A stretch of 64,000 nt of DNA from Cognatishimia sp. MH4019. GTDB taxonomy: Bacteria; Pseudomonadota; Alphaproteobacteria; Rhodobacterales; Rhodobacteraceae. The position numbers were made by a program, and so were the translations under genes. The notes under the pieces were generated by a model. It did no database searches. It saw only the letters and a list, made by a program, of their open reading frames with translations, and was not told the origin of the DNA. This document shows positions 24,075 to 33,126 of the stretch, in pieces. Each line of letters starts with the position of its first letter. Within the stretch, counting starts at the first letter, position 1. Location: contig NZ_JAHTBL010000004.1 in assembly GCF_020177595.1 (NCBI RefSeq), positions 62,001 through 126,000 of the forward strand, written 5' to 3'.

Positions 24075-25076
24075 CTAAAGGGCCGCAAGCGCATCGACCA
24101 GACGTCCCGCACCCTGACGGAACGGATCGACCGTGGGCAGGCCCATACGACCTTCGACCTCGGCCAGATAGGCCAGCGCATCGTCTTCCGCCAGATGTTG
24201 GGTGTTCACCGAAATGCCGATAATCCGAACGTTTGGATTGGCAACCTGCGCGATGGGCAAAACCATGTCCCGCAGTGCCTCGAGAGAGGGCAGATCATAG
24301 CTCGGCAGGCCGCGCATATGGGTGCGGGTCGGCTCGTGGCTGAGTACCAGCGCGTCGGGTTGGCCACCATGGATCAGCGCCATCGTCACACCGGAATAAG
24401 AGACGTGGAACAAGCTGCCCTGCCCTTCGATATGATCCCAGTGATCGGCATCATTATCTGACGTCAGATATTCGACAGCCCCCGCCATGAAATCTGCGAC
24501 CACCGCGTCCAGTGGAACGCCGTCGCCGGTAATCAGAATGCCGGTTTGGCCAGTGGGCCGGAAGGTGGATTTCAAGCCACGCTTGCGCATCTCGGCATCC
24601 ATGGCGAGGCCGGTATACATCTTGCCAACCGAACAATCCGTGCCGACAGCAAGGCACCGCTTGCCCGCGCGCTTGATGCCATTGGCGATGGGATACATCA
24701 CTTCCGGCACCCGCACGTCATGCAGTGCACGGCCCAACTCATAGGCCAAGGCGACGAGTTCGGGTTCGTGCTTGAGCAAGTTGTGCAAACCGCTGGCCAA
24801 ATCGTAGCCGTGGCGCAGCGCGTCTTTGAGCACCTCCATCCACGCCTTCGAGATCACGCCACCGCGGTTGGCGACGCCAATAACCAAGGTGCGCGCGCCG
24901 GCGGCATAGGCCTCTTCCAAGCCCATATCGGCCACTTTCATATCCGCGCCACAGCCGGGCAAGCGCAACTGGCCAACCACGTGATCGGGACGCCAGTCCT
25001 TGATGCCTTGCGCAACCTTTGCGGCCAGAGCATCAGGGGCATCGCCCAGAAAAAGCAGATAAGGTGTTTTGAGCAT
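24075..25076 (-). CDS. dgcN: D-glutamate N-acetyltransferase DgcN (DUF1611 family)
   Basis: A 333-aa protein of the former DUF1611 family, shown in marine bacteria to N-acetylate D-glutamate. The start at 25076 is preceded by GGAGG 7 bases upstream. An N-terminal Rossmann-like part (PYLLFLGDAPDALAAKVAQG) is followed by a P-loop-like AVGTDCSVGKMYTGLAM (about residues 155-171) and the family DADHWDHIEGQGSLFHVSYSG (read from 219; conserved HIEGQGS). First gene of the dgcN-dgcA-aminotransferase operon, with a 19-bp palindrome about 90 bp upstream. Confidence 0.87.
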   Translation of the reverse strand: MLKTPYLLFLGDAPDALAAKVAQGIKDWRPDHVVGQLRLPGCGADMKVADMGLEEAYAAGARTLVIGVANRGGVISKAWMEVLKDALRHGYDLASGLHNLLKHEPELVALAYELGRALHDVRVPEVMYPIANGIKRAGKRCLAVGTDCSVGKMYTGLAMDAEMRKRGLKSTFRPTGQTGILITGDGVPLDAVVADFMAGAVEYLTSDNDADHWDHIEGQGSLFHVSYSGVTMALIHGGQPDALVLSHEPTRTHMRGLPSYDLPSLEALRDMVLPIAQVANPNVRIIGISVNTQHLAEDDALAYLAEVEGRMGLPTVDPFRQGAGRLVDALAAL

Positions 25077-25163
25077 GGCAGCCTCCAAATGTCTGAGATG
25101 GTTTCGCCGATACGCCGGGCAAAGTGCTTCGTAAAACTGCACATTTCAGTCTCATTTTCGAAG

Positions 25164-25182
25164 ATTCTTCCGTAAGAAGAAT
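25164..25182. promoter_or_regulatory. 19-bp palindrome, candidate operator of dgcN and/or mcl1
   Basis: ATTCTTC CGTAA GAAGAAT is a perfect 7-bp inverted repeat with a 5-base centre, in the 244-bp space between the divergent dgcN and mcl1 starts. It has the form of a dimeric regulator site. No regulator gene adjoins it. Confidence 0.5.
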
Positions 25183-25320
25183 GAAGCTCAGGATATCTGG
25201 CTTCGTATTGCTGCAATGCCGCATTTTACGCTGCACCTGCACGAATCCGGTTGCTTGCATTTGAGCAATATTCTAACTCTTGCGGCGAAAAAATCGAAAT
25301 TTCCTTACCAAGAGGCCGCT

Positions 25321-26277
25321 ATGTCTTTCCGTCTCCAGCCCACGCCCCCTGCCCGTCCGAACCGTTGCCAGCTTTTTGGCCCCGGCTCGCGCCCGGCCAT
25401 TTTCGAAAAGATGGCGGCCAGCGCTGCAGACGTCATTAACCTTGATCTGGAAGACAGCGTCGCCCCGTCGGACAAAGACAGCGCCCGGGCCAATGTGATT
25501 GAGGCCATCAGCGCGGTTGATTGGGGCAACAAGACCCTGTCGGTGCGGATCAACAGCCTGGACACGCCCTATTGGTATCGCGATGTGGTCGATCTGCTGG
25601 AAAAAGGTGGCGAACGTCTGGATCAGATCATGATCCCGAAGGTTGGCTGTGCCGAGGATCTTTATGCGGTCGATGCGCTGGTGACGGCTGTTGAGCGTGC
25701 GACGGGGCGCACGAAGTCGCTGGGCTTTGAGGTCATCATCGAAAGTGCGGCAGGCATTGCGCATGTGGAGGCGATTGCGGCGGCCTCACCGCGTTTGACG
25801 GCGATGAGCCTGGGTGCTGCGGATTTCGCGGCCTCGATGGGGATGCAGACGACCGGCATCGGCGGCACGCAGGAAAACTATTACATCATCCACGAAGGCA
25901 CCAAGCATTGGGGTGATCCATGGCACTGGGCACAAGCCGCGATTGTCGCCGCCTGCCGGACCCATGGCGTTCTTCCGGTGGACGGGCCTTATGGCGATTT
26001 CAGCGATGATGATGGGTTTGTCGCGCAGGCCAAACGATCCGCCACATTGGGCATGGTCGGCAAATGGGCGATCCACCCCAAGCAGGTCGCACTTGCCAAT
26101 GAGGTGTTCACACCGTCGGCAGAAGCGGTCGCCGAAGCACGCGAAATTTTGGAGGCGATGGAAACCGCCAAAGCCAATGGCGAAGGGGCCACGGTTTACA
26201 AAGGCCGTCTGGTCGATATCGCGTCAATCAAGCAGGCCGAGGTGATCGTGAACCAGTCCGAGATGATAGCGGGCTGA
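25321..26277 (+). CDS. mcl1: L-malyl-CoA/beta-methylmalyl-CoA lyase
   Basis: A CitE/Mcl1-type lyase of 318 aa that cleaves malyl-CoA to acetyl-CoA and glyoxylate and beta-methylmalyl-CoA to propionyl-CoA and glyoxylate. It opens MSFRLQPTPPARPNRCQLFG and has the family segments VINLDLEDSVAPSDK (about residues 38-52), MIPKVGCAEDLYAVD, FEVIIESAAGIA (catalytic Glu, near 141) and SLGAADFAASMG (metal Asp, about 162). In Rhodobacteraceae it serves the ethylmalonyl-CoA pathway and C2 assimilation. Start at 25321 was chosen for this conserved N-terminus; the upstream extension has no family similarity. Confidence 0.93.
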   Translation: MSFRLQPTPPARPNRCQLFGPGSRPAIFEKMAASAADVINLDLEDSVAPSDKDSARANVIEAISAVDWGNKTLSVRINSLDTPYWYRDVVDLLEKGGERLDQIMIPKVGCAEDLYAVDALVTAVERATGRTKSLGFEVIIESAAGIAHVEAIAAASPRLTAMSLGAADFAASMGMQTTGIGGTQENYYIIHEGTKHWGDPWHWAQAAIVAACRTHGVLPVDGPYGDFSDDDGFVAQAKRSATLGMVGKWAIHPKQVALANEVFTPSAEAVAEAREILEAMETAKANGEGATVYKGRLVDIASIKQAEVIVNQSEMIAG

Positions 26278-26278
26278 T

Positions 26279-26306
26279 GCCTCCGGCGGGAGTATTTTCG
26301 CAAAAG
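26279..26306. repeat. Dispersed intergenic element, copy B (inverted relative to copy A)
   Basis: GCCTCCGGCGGGAGTATTTT followed by CGCAAAAG directly after the mcl1 stop. It is the reverse complement of the element at 3169-3198 with a few mismatches. Confidence 0.6.
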
Positions 26307-26317
26307 TGAAACAGCAA

Positions 26318-26352
26318 GAGGGCGCGCGTTAAGGTTAACGCGCGCTCTTTTT
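26318..26352 (+). terminator. Rho-independent terminator after mcl1
   Basis: GCGCGCGTTAA GG TTAACGCGCGC, an 11-bp palindrome (the innermost pairs would open as a loop), followed by TCTTTTTGG. It serves mcl1 and lies just before the convergent AraC gene end at 26355. Confidence 0.85.
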
Positions 26353-26354
26353 GG

Positions 26355-27191
26355 TTAACGGATCGGGACGCAGACATCGGTCAGAAGATCATCTGGCGCG
26401 GTGTCATGGGGCGCGTTCAGATAGACCTCGGTCGGGGGCGCATCGCGCGTTTCTTCGCCGCTTTGGGGCAACCAGACGCCGTAGAGGTAATCATAGGCTG
26501 CCTTGAGACCGGCATAGGGGCCTTTGTAGTGCATCACGGCGACGCGACCCTCAGGCAGGTCGACCCGTTCAAGCGTGTCAGGGATAACGCCAGGATCAGC
26601 GATCACCACCCCGGCATGGCTGCGCAGATCGGCAGCCGCAACAGCGTTCGGGTCATCATAGTAAACACCCGTCATGCCGCGCACATGGGGCCACAGATCC
26701 TGCGCGGTGCAAATCTGTTGCAGCGTCTCAAACGCCTGACCCACCTCAAGATAGGGGCCTTTGTGCGGCAAGGCGGCAAGGGTCAGTGCAGGGGTGGTTG
26801 TGGTTTCTACGAGAAACATCGGTCTTTCTCCTTTTTCCGGGCTGTTGAGCGGCGATCTGAGATCACCGCGGACACGGAACGCAGACGGGGACATGCCAAA
26901 GCCCTTGCGAAACCCGCGACTGAACGCTTGCACGCTGTCATAGCCGCAGATCTGAGCCACATAGGCAACCGAGGCATCGGTTTGCACCAACATGCAGGCC
27001 GCGCGGTGCAGACGCACACGGCGCACGGCTTGCGCACAGGTTTCGCCGGTCATGCCGTGAAACACCCTGTGCCAGTGAAACCGCGACATGGCGGCCACAT
27101 CCGCAAGCCGGTCCAGGGACAGATCGCCTGCCGGGTTTTCGTGGATGTAGTCCAGCACGCGCAGAATACGGTCGTGGTAGCTTGCAGCCAT
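26355..27191 (-). CDS. AraC family regulator with GyrI-like effector domain
   Basis: A 278-aa protein with an N-terminal AraC-type double HTH (about residues 7-105; YIHENPAGDLSLDRLADVAA, CGYDSVQAFSRGFRKGFGMSP) and a C-terminal GyrI/Rob-like small-molecule domain (about 125-278; PHKGPYLEVGQAFETLQQ, VAVMHYKGPYAGLKAAYDYL). This layout resembles Rob/TipA-type multidrug-responsive activators and AraC/GyrI fusions. The target is unknown. The long open frame upstream of 27191 is antisense to accA and is excluded. Confidence 0.9.
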   Translation of the reverse strand: MAASYHDRILRVLDYIHENPAGDLSLDRLADVAAMSRFHWHRVFHGMTGETCAQAVRRVRLHRAACMLVQTDASVAYVAQICGYDSVQAFSRGFRKGFGMSPSAFRVRGDLRSPLNSPEKGERPMFLVETTTTPALTLAALPHKGPYLEVGQAFETLQQICTAQDLWPHVRGMTGVYYDDPNAVAAADLRSHAGVVIADPGVIPDTLERVDLPEGRVAVMHYKGPYAGLKAAYDYLYGVWLPQSGEETRDAPPTEVYLNAPHDTAPDDLLTDVCVPIR

Positions 27192-27308
27192 GGTCGTCGT
27201 CTCCCTCGTTCCAAGGATGTCATGACACAGGCCCGTTTCACAAATCTTGCTGAGTTGAACTTTCCGCAACGTCTGGTCATATAGCCTGCAGTGAGTTTGG
27301 AGCCCCCG

Positions 27309-28271
27309 ATGACCAATTACCTCGAATTTGAAAAACCGCTGGCCGAGATTGAAGGCAAAGCCGAAGAGCTGCGGGCCATGGCGCGCTCGAACGAGGAAAT
27401 GGATGTCGAGGATGAAGCCAAAGCGCTGGACAAGAAGGCCGCGGATCTGCTGGTCGATCTTTACAAGTCGCTGACGCCCTGGCGGAAATGTCAGGTGGCA
27501 CGCCACCCGGACCGCCCGCATTGCAAAGACTATATCGAGGCGCTGTTCACCGAATACACGCCGCTGGCCGGCGACCGGAACTTTGCCGACGACCATGCGG
27601 TGATGGGTGGGCTTGCACGGTTCAATGACCAGCCTGTCGTTGTGATCGGTCAGGAAAAGGGGAACGATACCAAGTCCCGGATAGAGCGGAACTTTGGCAT
27701 GGCCCGTCCCGAAGGATATCGCAAGGCGATCCGCTTGATGGAGATGGCAGACAAGTTTGGTCTGCCGATCATTACATTGGTGGACACTGCCGGGGCCTAT
27801 CCCGGCAAAGGTGCGGAAGAGCGTGGTCAATCCGAAGCGATTGCCCGCTCGACCGAGAAATGCCTGCAGGTGAAAGTGCCCCTGATCACCGCAATCATTG
27901 GTGAAGGCGGTTCCGGTGGTGCTGTGGCCTTCGCCACCGCCAACCGCGTTCTGATGCTGGAGCATTCGGTCTATTCGGTCATCAGCCCCGAAGGCTGCGC
28001 GTCGATCCTGTGGAAAGACGCGGAAAAGATGCGCGAAGCGGCAGAGGCTTTGAGGCTGACGGCGCAAAACCTCAAGGAGCTGGGCGTGTGTGACCGGATC
28101 ATCGACGAACCGCTGGGTGGCGCGCATCGCGACAAGGACGCCGCAATCGACAGTGTTCGCGAGGCGATTGCCGCGGCCTTGGCAGACCTCAGCAATGAAG
28201 CACCAGAGGTGATCTTGTCGAACAGGCGCAAGAAATTCCTGTCGATGGGAAGCAAAGGGCTGGCCGCCTGA
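27309..28271 (+). CDS. accA: Acetyl-CoA carboxylase carboxyltransferase subunit alpha
   Basis: Transfers carboxyl from biotin carboxyl carrier to acetyl-CoA, first step of fatty acid synthesis; 320 aa, the family length. [20 protein letters not shown] starts the coiled N-terminus, and [20 protein letters not shown] (about residues 155-174) and [19 protein letters not shown] are the biotin/CoA-site motifs. It stands alone, with convergent and divergent neighbours; accD is not in the window. Confidence 0.97.
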   Translation: MTNYLEFEKPLAEIEGKAEELRAMARSNEEMDVEDEAKALDKKAADLLVDLYKSLTPWRKCQVARHPDRPHCKDYIEALFTEYTPLAGDRNFADDHAVMGGLARFNDQPVVVIGQEKGNDTKSRIERNFGMARPEGYRKAIRLMEMADKFGLPIITLVDTAGAYPGKGAEERGQSEAIARSTEKCLQVKVPLITAIIGEGGSGGAVAFATANRVLMLEHSVYSVISPEGCASILWKDAEKMREAAEALRLTAQNLKELGVCDRIIDEPLGGAHRDKDAAIDSVREAIAAALADLSNEAPEVILSNRRKKFLSMGSKGLAA

Positions 28272-28277
28272 CGCTTG

Positions 28278-29117
28278 TCAGCGCCCGTCGGCAATCTCGC
28301 GTGCGAGATAATCCATTTCCGAGATACGGTAGCTGTCCCCGCCACAGCGGCTCATCCCGCCGGGCATGTGCAGGAATGTAAGATCGCGATCAGGATCATA
28401 ACATAACAGGGGGCGCCAACGCGTTCGGGTTTGCTGCTCCATGGGTTGAGGAACCTCACGCGCCCGATCTGCCAATTCCGCAAAAAGCGGGGACAGGCAG
28501 GCACCATCGCTGGCATAAAGCCCGTTTGTCGCTTTTGCGAACGCCGGGTCCGCATCCGAGAGTTGCCCCAACTGCGCCGCTGTCCGCATCGTCATCAACG
28601 GAAAAAGCCACCGCTCTGTGCGCAGCACAAACCCAAGGATGGGCGCGCGGTTGCTACGGTCGCCTTGTTGCCAGCGCACGCGCAAGGTGAAGGCGACGGG
28701 ATGGATTTGATATCTGGTCATCCCCTCGCCTTCAGTCGCGCGAATATTCTCACCAGAGAACGCCACGCGGTTGCCGACAAGCTGCTGGTCAGGATCAGAC
28801 GTCGCGCAGCGCACACAGTTGATAACGCCCAGACCTTCGGGCGATATCCTCACAAGATCCTCGCGTCGGACCAAAGGATGCACGGCGTTCAGGCGGTTTG
28901 GCTTTTCAACCGAAACGCTTTCAATCGCCTCGCCATCATGGATCATTGGGCAACCCAACCCATCTGGCGCAATCACAAGGCCTGCAGAGCCTGTGCCATC
29001 CGCCATCGGCTCGAGCGCGATCTGCGAGCCGTCGGTCATGTTCAGGTAAAGCGTGCCTGACGCAGCGGCGGGCATGGCCATGGCACAAAAGAGGCTGAAA
29101 GCGGCAAGCATTCGCAT
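28278..29117 (-). CDS. Exported protein of unknown function
   Basis: A 279-aa protein with a signal peptide (MRMLAAFSLFCAMAMPAAAS) and no further membrane segments, so probably periplasmic. It contains several Cys (for example CPMIHDGE, INCVRCATSD, GACLSPLF, LLCYDPDRD, SRCGGDSY), suggesting disulfides or a metal site. No family recognised. Convergent with accA, 6 bp apart. Confidence 0.7.
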   Translation of the reverse strand: MRMLAAFSLFCAMAMPAAASGTLYLNMTDGSQIALEPMADGTGSAGLVIAPDGLGCPMIHDGEAIESVSVEKPNRLNAVHPLVRREDLVRISPEGLGVINCVRCATSDPDQQLVGNRVAFSGENIRATEGEGMTRYQIHPVAFTLRVRWQQGDRSNRAPILGFVLRTERWLFPLMTMRTAAQLGQLSDADPAFAKATNGLYASDGACLSPLFAELADRAREVPQPMEQQTRTRWRPLLCYDPDRDLTFLHMPGGMSRCGGDSYRISEMDYLAREIADGR

Positions 29118-29195
29118 GGGGCAAGGATGGCACGGGCGGAAGGTGCTGTCATCAAAGCCGGTCAGACCATCCTGCAAACCGGTGAAATGCTGCCG

Positions 29196-29798
29196 TTACC
29201 ACATCGTTTTCGCCGCGCGCGCAGCCCAATCAGCGTCGTAGGTGACACCGTCGAAATCCCCGTTTGTGACATCCGTCATGATTTCACCCACGCTGGGTAG
29301 TTCGGCGCTGTCATCGCGCGACCAAAGACCTGCACGGATCAATGCGCGGGCACATTGGGTATAGACCTCGGCAATGCGCACAACGATCACGGTCGCTGGA
29401 TGCCGGCCCTTTTGTTCAAACTGGCCGACAAGCTCCGGGTCATCGCTGAGCACAGCAGAGCCGTTGACCCTCACGACAGTGTTTGACCCCGGCACCATGA
29501 ACATCAGCGAAACGCGGCCATCGACGACAATATTACGCAGCGAATCCAAGCGCTGATTGCCGCGCCAATCGGGCAGCGCGAGGGTCTGTGGAGCAAGCTC
29601 TCGCACAACGGGGCCATCATCGCCACGCGGCGAGCCGTCTGTGCCATCCGGCCCTACAGTCGTCAGGATGCAGAACCGCGAGGTGATGATCCATTTGCGA
29701 TAGGTCGGCGTCAGGCAAGGCGCGACCTTGCGGAGCGAGGCCTCTCCGGGCGTGCCGTAAAGCGCCTCAAGCGCCGGGATGTCCTTAACGATCCGCAT
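29196..29798 (-). CDS. Pyridoxamine 5'-phosphate oxidase-like flavoprotein
   Basis: A 200-aa split-barrel flavin-binding protein. Family-like segments are CILTTVGPDGTDGSPRGDDG (about residues 49-68), DSLRNIVVDGRVSLMFMVPG (about 90-109), RVNGSAVLSD and the C-terminal AEVYTQCARALIRAGLW. This matches the MSMEG_1061-like FMN/F420-type PPOX group rather than PdxH itself. Substrate unknown. The start at 29798 overlaps the end of plsC by 14 bp, so it is in the ftsE-ftsX-plsC transcript. Confidence 0.82.
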   Translation of the reverse strand: MRIVKDIPALEALYGTPGEASLRKVAPCLTPTYRKWIITSRFCILTTVGPDGTDGSPRGDDGPVVRELAPQTLALPDWRGNQRLDSLRNIVVDGRVSLMFMVPGSNTVVRVNGSAVLSDDPELVGQFEQKGRHPATVIVVRIAEVYTQCARALIRAGLWSRDDSAELPSVGEIMTDVTNGDFDGVTYDADWAARAAKTMW

Positions 29799-30516
29799 GA
29801 AAGCCCGCCTCTGCATTCAGCGCGTTTGAGCGGGTCTCGATCACCTCTTCGAGCTTCTGCAAAAACACGTTCTTCGGCAGGCCCGGTTCAATCGGATCGA
29901 GAAACTCGAAGATCGCCGTGCCTTGTTTGCGGTAGATTCCGCGCTTTGGCCAAAAGACGCCAACATTTGTGGCCACCGGCACACAGGGCTGTTGAAGCTG
30001 CTCATAAAGCACAGCCGTGCCGACCTTGTAGGGGGCCTTGACGCCCGGCGCGATGCGCGTGCCTTGAGGGTAGATGATCAGCTGGCCCTCACCATGGCCC
30101 GCGCGAACGTCTTCGATCATCTTCTGGATGGCGGCGCCGCGTTTGCCGCGATCCACCATGACGCAGTTCAGACGCACAGCGTATTGCCCCACGACGGGCG
30201 CGTATTTGAGCAGCTTTTTCATGATGAACTTGCCGCGCGGCAGAGCGGTGAAGATCATCATCACATCAAGGAAAGACTGGTGCTTTGCGGCGACCAGCAC
30301 ATTGCCTGTGGGCGGTGTGCCTCGGATCTCGACCTTGAGGCCGATCATCCAGGAAGCTGTCCATCGAATGTAGCGCGAGAAAGACTTGCAGCAGACGAAT
30401 GCGCCGCGCTGATCAACCAGCGCCCATGGGAAGAAGGCCAAACCCCAGAGCGGCATGATCAGATACATCTGCGCATTGAAAATCAACGAGCGCAGCCACT
30501 GGATTGCGTAACCCAT
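29785..30516 (-). CDS. plsC: 1-acyl-sn-glycerol-3-phosphate acyltransferase (PlsC-like)
   Basis: Membrane acyltransferase that makes phosphatidic acid from lysophosphatidic acid; 243 aa. After an N-terminal membrane region (about residues 1-50) come motif I KHQSFLDVM (the HX4D catalytic box here is HQSFLD, near 78), motif II around RGKFIMKKLL, and motif III IYPQGTR (about 145-151), with a PxxPVA-like VPVATNVG further on. The ATG start overlaps the ftsX stop by one base (TGATG), so they are translationally coupled. Confidence 0.92.
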   Translation of the reverse strand: MGYAIQWLRSLIFNAQMYLIMPLWGLAFFPWALVDQRGAFVCCKSFSRYIRWTASWMIGLKVEIRGTPPTGNVLVAAKHQSFLDVMMIFTALPRGKFIMKKLLKYAPVVGQYAVRLNCVMVDRGKRGAAIQKMIEDVRAGHGEGQLIIYPQGTRIAPGVKAPYKVGTAVLYEQLQQPCVPVATNVGVFWPKRGIYRKQGTAIFEFLDPIEPGLPKNVFLQKLEEVIETRSNALNAEAGFHADR

Positions 30517-31421
30517 CAGGTCAGCCCTTTCAGAACACGCAAAGCGGCGGCCCGCGTGGCGATGAGTGCGACGAGGGCGGCCAGCGGCGGCACGATCAGC
30601 GGCCAGAACCAATGCACGCCTTGAAAGCCAAGCCCGGTCAGGAACCCCCCAGCCGTCGAGGCTTCGGGCAAGAGCGCGATGGAGATCATTCCCAGCGCAG
30701 TGCCGCCCAGCGCACCAACCAAAGCGCGCAAGGTAAAGCGACGCACGAAGGCGTTGGCGATATAGCGGTCGCGCGCGCCCACAAGGCGCAGCACCGACAC
30801 CACTTGCGCATTGGCCGAAAGGGCGGCGTTTGCAGCCAGCGTAATCATCGCGCCTGTGGTCGCAGCAATCAGCAGGAGGGACATGATACCAAGTGTGCGC
30901 AACCTGTTCGCGGCATCAACCAATGGGCGACGCCAACGGGTGTGGTCATCCAGAACAGCGCCGGGCGCCTCGGCTTGCAGACGCAAGCGCAGTCCTTGGG
31001 GGTCGAACCCGTCTGTGTCCTCGATCACCTCGATCAGTTGCGGAACGGGCAAGGTATCAAGCGGCAGATCGGGCCCAAACCACGGCTCAAGCAACGCAGT
31101 TTGCTCTTCATCGGTGAGCGCGCGGGCCGCGCGGACACCCGGTGTTGTTTGCAGGATCGCGACGACCGCGGCTGTTTGTGCAGCCATCTGTTCCTCGGGC
31201 GCGGAGATGCGGACGGTGGAGCTGCGCGCAAGCTCGGCCCCCCAACGATCCGCCAGCCGGGACGTGGCGAGTGACAGGGCCATCGCAAAAACCGCCAGAA
31301 AGGCCATCGCGCCTGCGCTGAACATGGTCAGTGAGGCCGTAAAGCCGCTGGGCGGAACGACACGGTCAGCACCGCTTTCAGGCGACATGAGCGCGTTGAG
31401 ACGAGAGAGAAGCGCGTTCAC
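30516..31421 (-). CDS. ftsX: Cell division protein FtsX
   Basis: Permease-like partner of FtsE that couples the divisome to periplasmic cell wall hydrolases; 301 aa. There is a cytoplasmic N-terminus, TM1 (about residues 30-52), an extracellular domain (about 55-165) and three C-terminal membrane helices (about 170-295) with LRLVGARDRYIANAFVRRF as the coupling helix region. Its start overlaps the ftsE stop (ATGA). It forms an ftsE-ftsX-plsC-PPOX operon. Confidence 0.92.
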   Translation of the reverse strand: MNALLSRLNALMSPESGADRVVPPSGFTASLTMFSAGAMAFLAVFAMALSLATSRLADRWGAELARSSTVRISAPEEQMAAQTAAVVAILQTTPGVRAARALTDEEQTALLEPWFGPDLPLDTLPVPQLIEVIEDTDGFDPQGLRLRLQAEAPGAVLDDHTRWRRPLVDAANRLRTLGIMSLLLIAATTGAMITLAANAALSANAQVVSVLRLVGARDRYIANAFVRRFTLRALVGALGGTALGMISIALLPEASTAGGFLTGLGFQGVHWFWPLIVPPLAALVALIATRAAALRVLKGLT

Positions 31422-32128
31422 AAGTCCGCTCCAGCGGCCTGGATCGAACCGCCAACGATCCGCAGGACGCGTGTTGCGACTTGCGCTTTCGCAGCCCGTA
31501 TCAGGTTCAGATCATGAGTCGCGATAACGATCGTCTTGCCCATTTTATTAAGCTGCACCAGAAGATTGAGCAGCTTCTGGGACATCTCCCAATCAACATT
31601 GCCGGTCGGCTCGTCGGCCAACACGATCTCAGGCGAGGTGATGACCGCACGGGCCAAGGCGGCGCGCTGCCGTTCACCACCCGACAGCTCTGGCGGCAGT
31701 GAACGCGCTTGCTGCGCCAACCCCACCCAGCTGAGCAGTTCGTCAAGATTTGAAGCCTCTGCGCTCACGTCACGACGCGCAACGGTCAGAGGCAAGGCCA
31801 CATTTTCGCGCATCGAAAGGTGATCCAGAAACTGGCAATCCTGATGCACGACCCCAATGCGACGGCGCATGTCCGACACCTCGTCCCGGCTTAGCTGTCT
31901 GGGGTCCTGACCAAAGATATGCACCCGCCCGCTGGTCGCGGTCAGTTCAGCATAAAGCAGCTTGAGAAACGTCGTCTTGCCCGCCCCGGACGGACCGGTC
32001 AGAAAGTGAAACGAGCCCGGCGCCAACGTCAGCGACATGCCCGATAGCAGGGCGCTCCCGTCATAGCCGTAGCCTGCCTCCTGCAACTCGATCACGTCTC
32101 CACCCCGCGTTTGGTTAACCGTTGTCAT
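31418..32128 (-). CDS. ftsE: Cell division ATP-binding protein FtsE
   Basis: ABC ATPase partner of FtsX; 236 aa. Walker A GPSGAGKTTFLKLLY (about residues 45-59), Q-loop VHQDCQFL (about 94), signature LSGGERQRAALARA (about 148-161), Walker B EIVLADEPTGNVDW and the switch His in IATHDLNL. First gene of the operon, divergent from a zinc-ribbon protein gene. Confidence 0.94.
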   Translation of the reverse strand: MTTVNQTRGGDVIELQEAGYGYDGSALLSGMSLTLAPGSFHFLTGPSGAGKTTFLKLLYAELTATSGRVHIFGQDPRQLSRDEVSDMRRRIGVVHQDCQFLDHLSMRENVALPLTVARRDVSAEASNLDELLSWVGLAQQARSLPPELSGGERQRAALARAVITSPEIVLADEPTGNVDWEMSQKLLNLLVQLNKMGKTIVIATHDLNLIRAAKAQVATRVLRIVGGSIQAAGADL

Positions 32129-32240
32129 GCCTCAACAACGGTTCGGTTTCAATCATGCTGAAGCTCAATTTCATTGCCCTTCGTCAAATGGTTGCTACAA
32201 ATGGCATGAACCAAGGTGGACACTGGGCGAGGGGGGCCTG

Positions 32241-33044
32241 ATGCGACTGATCTGCCCGAATTGCGGGGCGCAATACGAAATCGGTGACGACGCGATCCCG
32301 GAAGACGGGCGCGATGTGCAATGCTCCAATTGTGGGCACACGTGGTTTCAAACCTCTGCAAAGACCCCTGTCGAGGACGAAACAGACGAGGATCCGATCC
32401 CCGAAGAGGTCGATCTGAGCCCCCCGGCAGACGAAGACGAGCTTACCGATGGCGACCTTGATGATGCGCCCGAACCACAGCGTGAACCCACGCGACGCCC
32501 CTTGCCCGAAGACGTGCAAGCGGTGCTGCAGGAAGAAGCTGCTTACGAGGAAACAGCGCGCAAGGCAGAAGCTGAAGCCCTTGAATATCAACAGGATTTA
32601 GGCCTGTCCGGCGCGATGGAGGAAAGCCCCCGCGATGTGCAGGCGCGCGAGCGTATGGCCCGCCTGCGCGGTCTGGATCCGGAAGACCCCGAAAGCGCCC
32701 CGGAACCACCGGCAGAGCCGACGCGCAAGGAATTGCTGCCCGATATTGAAGAGATCAACTCGACCCTGCGCGGCGGGTTGGAGCATGCGTCGGTCCCGCT
32801 ATCGGATGCAGTCGAGGAACCGGTGAACGAGGGCCGTCGTGGCTTTCGGATCGGCTTTGGTCTGGCCTTGATGATCGCCGCTGCTTTGACCCTTACTTAT
32901 GTCTATGCGCCGCAGATCAGTGCCGCGATGCCGGGTCTGGCGGACATGCTGACCAGCTATGTCGCGCAGGTCGATCAATTGCGGATCAGCATCGACAACC
33001 AGCTGAAAATAGCCGTCGACACGATGAATGGTGGCGAGGGTTGA
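32241..33044 (+). CDS. Zinc-ribbon membrane protein (MJ0042-type finger)
   Basis: A 267-aa protein starting MRLICPNCGAQYEIGDDAIP, a zinc ribbon with CPNC and CSNC (about residues 5-8 and 25-28). A long acidic, Pro/Glu-rich middle follows (about 40-190), then one membrane segment (about 202-221: FRIGFGLALMIAAALTLTYV) and a short amphipathic end. Topology suggests a cytoplasmic zinc ribbon anchored in the inner membrane. Divergent from ftsE in the usual Rhodobacteraceae arrangement. Function unknown. Confidence 0.8.
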   Translation: MRLICPNCGAQYEIGDDAIPEDGRDVQCSNCGHTWFQTSAKTPVEDETDEDPIPEEVDLSPPADEDELTDGDLDDAPEPQREPTRRPLPEDVQAVLQEEAAYEETARKAEAEALEYQQDLGLSGAMEESPRDVQARERMARLRGLDPEDPESAPEPPAEPTRKELLPDIEEINSTLRGGLEHASVPLSDAVEEPVNEGRRGFRIGFGLALMIAAALTLTYVYAPQISAAMPGLADMLTSYVAQVDQLRISIDNQLKIAVDTMNGGEG

Positions 33045-33126
33045 CCGACCGCCGTGGCCAAAAATCCACGGTTGGAGCCGCGTGGCGCGGCACATCTTGC
33101 CCGCGCCCATCCTGATACTTACCCTT

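Noticed and set aside
27192-28127. N-terminal extension of the AraC-type regulator frame
   Set aside because: Antisense to accA; the AraC domain is complete from 27191.
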